From NCBI GenBank assembly GCA_023247835.1, contig JAHFFU010000091.1, positions 1 to 5,369 of the forward strand: DNA of 5,369 bases, written 5' to 3'. The stretch is from Candidatus Bathyarchaeota archaeon (GTDB lineage Archaea; Thermoproteota; Bathyarchaeia; 40CM-2-53-6; FEN-987). Below, piece by piece: positions 4,012 through 5,369 of the stretch. The notes below the pieces were generated by a model. It ran no database searches and had not been told where the DNA came from. It saw nothing but the letters and a program-made list of their open reading frames with translations. The position numbers and the translations under genes are program-made. Position 1 is the stretch's first letter. Every line of letters begins with the position of its first letter.

Positions 4012-5369
4012 ACGTTTGTTGGCGGGATTCGGCTGCGCCCGCTATATTTCATCCTGCCAACTCTTCCTATAGGAATCGCCCTTCTGGCCCGGATCCCGGT
4101 CTTGGGCCCGAGCCTCAATGAAATTTTCTCGTATCAACTGACTGCCCGCCTCTTCCAGTTGAACTGGGACAACTACATTCTACGAACAATGATTCGCATG
4201 CTCCTAGCCTATGCGCTGTCAGTAGCGTTTGCTTTGGTTTATGGAATCACAGCCGCGATCAGTAGGCGGGCGGAACAGGTCCTCGTACCAATCCTTGACG
4301 TACTCCAATCGATCCCCGTCCTGGGTTATCTGCCTGGAGTAATAGTTCTCTTCCTGTCCCTCTTTAATGGAAATATAGTCGGTCAAGAATTGGCGTCCGT
4401 GGTTCTCATCTTTACGGGCATGGTTTGGGCTGTAACTTTTGGTGTCTATGGTGGAGTTAAGACCATTCCGAAGGACATCTCGGAAGCGGCGCATAGCTTC
4501 GGAATTCGCCGGGCCAAATATCTTCGGGACGTGGTTTTTCCGGCATTGTACCCGCCTTTCATTTCCGGCAGTATACTAGCATGGGGAGGTGGATGGTATT
4601 TCCTAATTGCTTGTGAGTACCTTAGTTTTGCTAACACTGTCTACACTCTCCCGGGCCTCGGTTTCTATATTTTTAAAGCCGCTTTAGACGGCAGGATTGC
4701 TGCATCCATTTTCGGATTGTTTGTGTTGGTCGTAATAGTTGGACTCATCAACCGGTTTGTCTGGCACCCGTTGATGGAGCATGCTGATAAGTACAAGTAC
4801 GAAACGACGGCTGTTCCGGGGCATAAGAGGTCTCAATCGCGCTTCGCACGTTGGCTCTTGAAGCAATTGCAGAAGTTTTCCGCGGGCTTCGCAAAGTTCG
4901 TCGAACCTCTCGTCTCCTTGGAACATAGGTACTACCCACTTGCAGTTCGTTTTCGACAAACGAATTTGTTATCCCATGTACATATCGGAGCGACTTGGCA
5001 TAAGTACAGCCGTGTTGGTCGCCTCATTGGTACCATCATAGGAATATTGTTGGCGATACTCTTTTTCGGAATTCTCGTTCCTCCGAGGTTTCCAGAATTC
5101 CTACATCAATTTATGTTGCGCCGGGAGATTGCGATTATCCCCGGCTACGCGCTCGCTTCTGTAGCTCGACTGATGGCTGGGTATTTGATCGCGCTCTCAT
5201 GGACGTTGGTCGCTGGCATAATAATCGCACGTAGCGAACGATGGTTCAACATTATGTTGCCAATCTTTGACATAGCCCAATCCGTTCCCGCATTGGCACT
5301 CTTCCCTGTTGTCGTCGTTGTCGTGATAGACTACTTTCACGGGTCAGAGTTCGGCCTTGAAATGGCTTC
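4012..5369 (+). CDS. ABC-type anion transporter, duplicated permease component (NitT/TauT-like; 3' end beyond window)
   Basis: The plus-strand frame is open from after TAG 3997-3999 to the window edge, about 452 codons from ACG 4012. The protein looks like the duplicated permeases of the COG4986 class. Domain 1: an N-terminal span (11-28), further spans at about 62-83, 101-118 and 127-148, and the EAA loop E158-AAHSFG-164 that contacts the ATPase, continuing to IRRAKYLRDVVFPALYP. Domain 2 starts with spans near the end; PIFDIAQSVPALALFP (417-432) repeats PILDVLQSIPVLGYLP (93-108) of domain 1, direct evidence of internal duplication. A basic, aromatic-rich linker of about 80 residues separates the domains. 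A cytoplasmic ATPase and a binding protein would be expected but are not in the window. The substrate (nitrate, sulfonate, other anion) cannot be told. No ATG, GTG or TTG exists in frame before TTG 4102, which would remove the first span. The gene is divergent from the tat operon. Confidence 0.88.

Noticed and set aside
4102..4191. Canonical start TTG 4102 or ATG 4189 for the permease
   Set aside because: Either would discard a clear N-terminal membrane span that fits the family, and neither has a ribosome site as good as GAGGTG at 3999-4004. Not excluded.
4219..4959. Several minus-strand open frames of 63-91 codons
   Set aside because: All are opposite the duplicated permease, which has a continuous, motif-bearing frame. 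Their translations are arginine/serine-rich without domain features.
1..5369. tRNA, rRNA, CRISPR array, insertion sequence or riboswitch
   Set aside because: No cloverleaf-like sequence, regularly spaced repeats, transposase motifs or terminal inverted repeats were seen; the sequence is densely filled by the genes described.

Overview
The window looks archaeal. It encodes an Rpo12-type (RpoP) RNA polymerase subunit, a CoaBC with archaeal-style motifs, and TATA-box-like promoters that mostly imply very short 5' leaders. Base composition is roughly balanced. I cannot place the phylum with confidence.

Layout. (1) 1-870, minus strand: 5' part of coaBC (coenzyme A biosynthesis), cut by the window edge. 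(2) 871-976: a compact divergent promoter region. (3) 977-2188, plus: an AlaA/AspC-like PLP aminotransferase. (4) 2248-2424, plus: rpo12, a short zinc-binding RNA polymerase subunit with its own TATA-like element, lying inside a perfect 6-bp dyad. (5) 2430-3847, minus: a complete Tat (twin-arginine translocation) operon reading tatA, then a 49-aa second TatA/B-like gene, then tatC. tatC and rpo12 converge with only 5 bp between their stop codons. (6) 3848-4011: a second divergent promoter region with a direct repeat. (7) 4012 to the right edge, plus: a duplicated-domain ABC permease of the NitT/TauT-like anion class, truncated by the window.

The genes are mostly housekeeping (CoA synthesis, amino-acid metabolism, transcription) plus membrane functions (Tat export of folded proteins, ABC import). 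No CRISPR array, transposon, rRNA or tRNA is visible. The features most worth a second look are in the Tat operon and the permease. A short second TatA/B-like ORF directly follows tatA in the same frame after a TAG stop. TatC carries a C-terminal zinc-ribbon-like tail. TatA has a SAP/HeH-like tail. The permease has no ordinary start codon where its N-terminus should begin, but has an ACG correctly spaced after a Shine-Dalgarno-like GAGGTG. No wholly new system is evident; these are variations on known systems.
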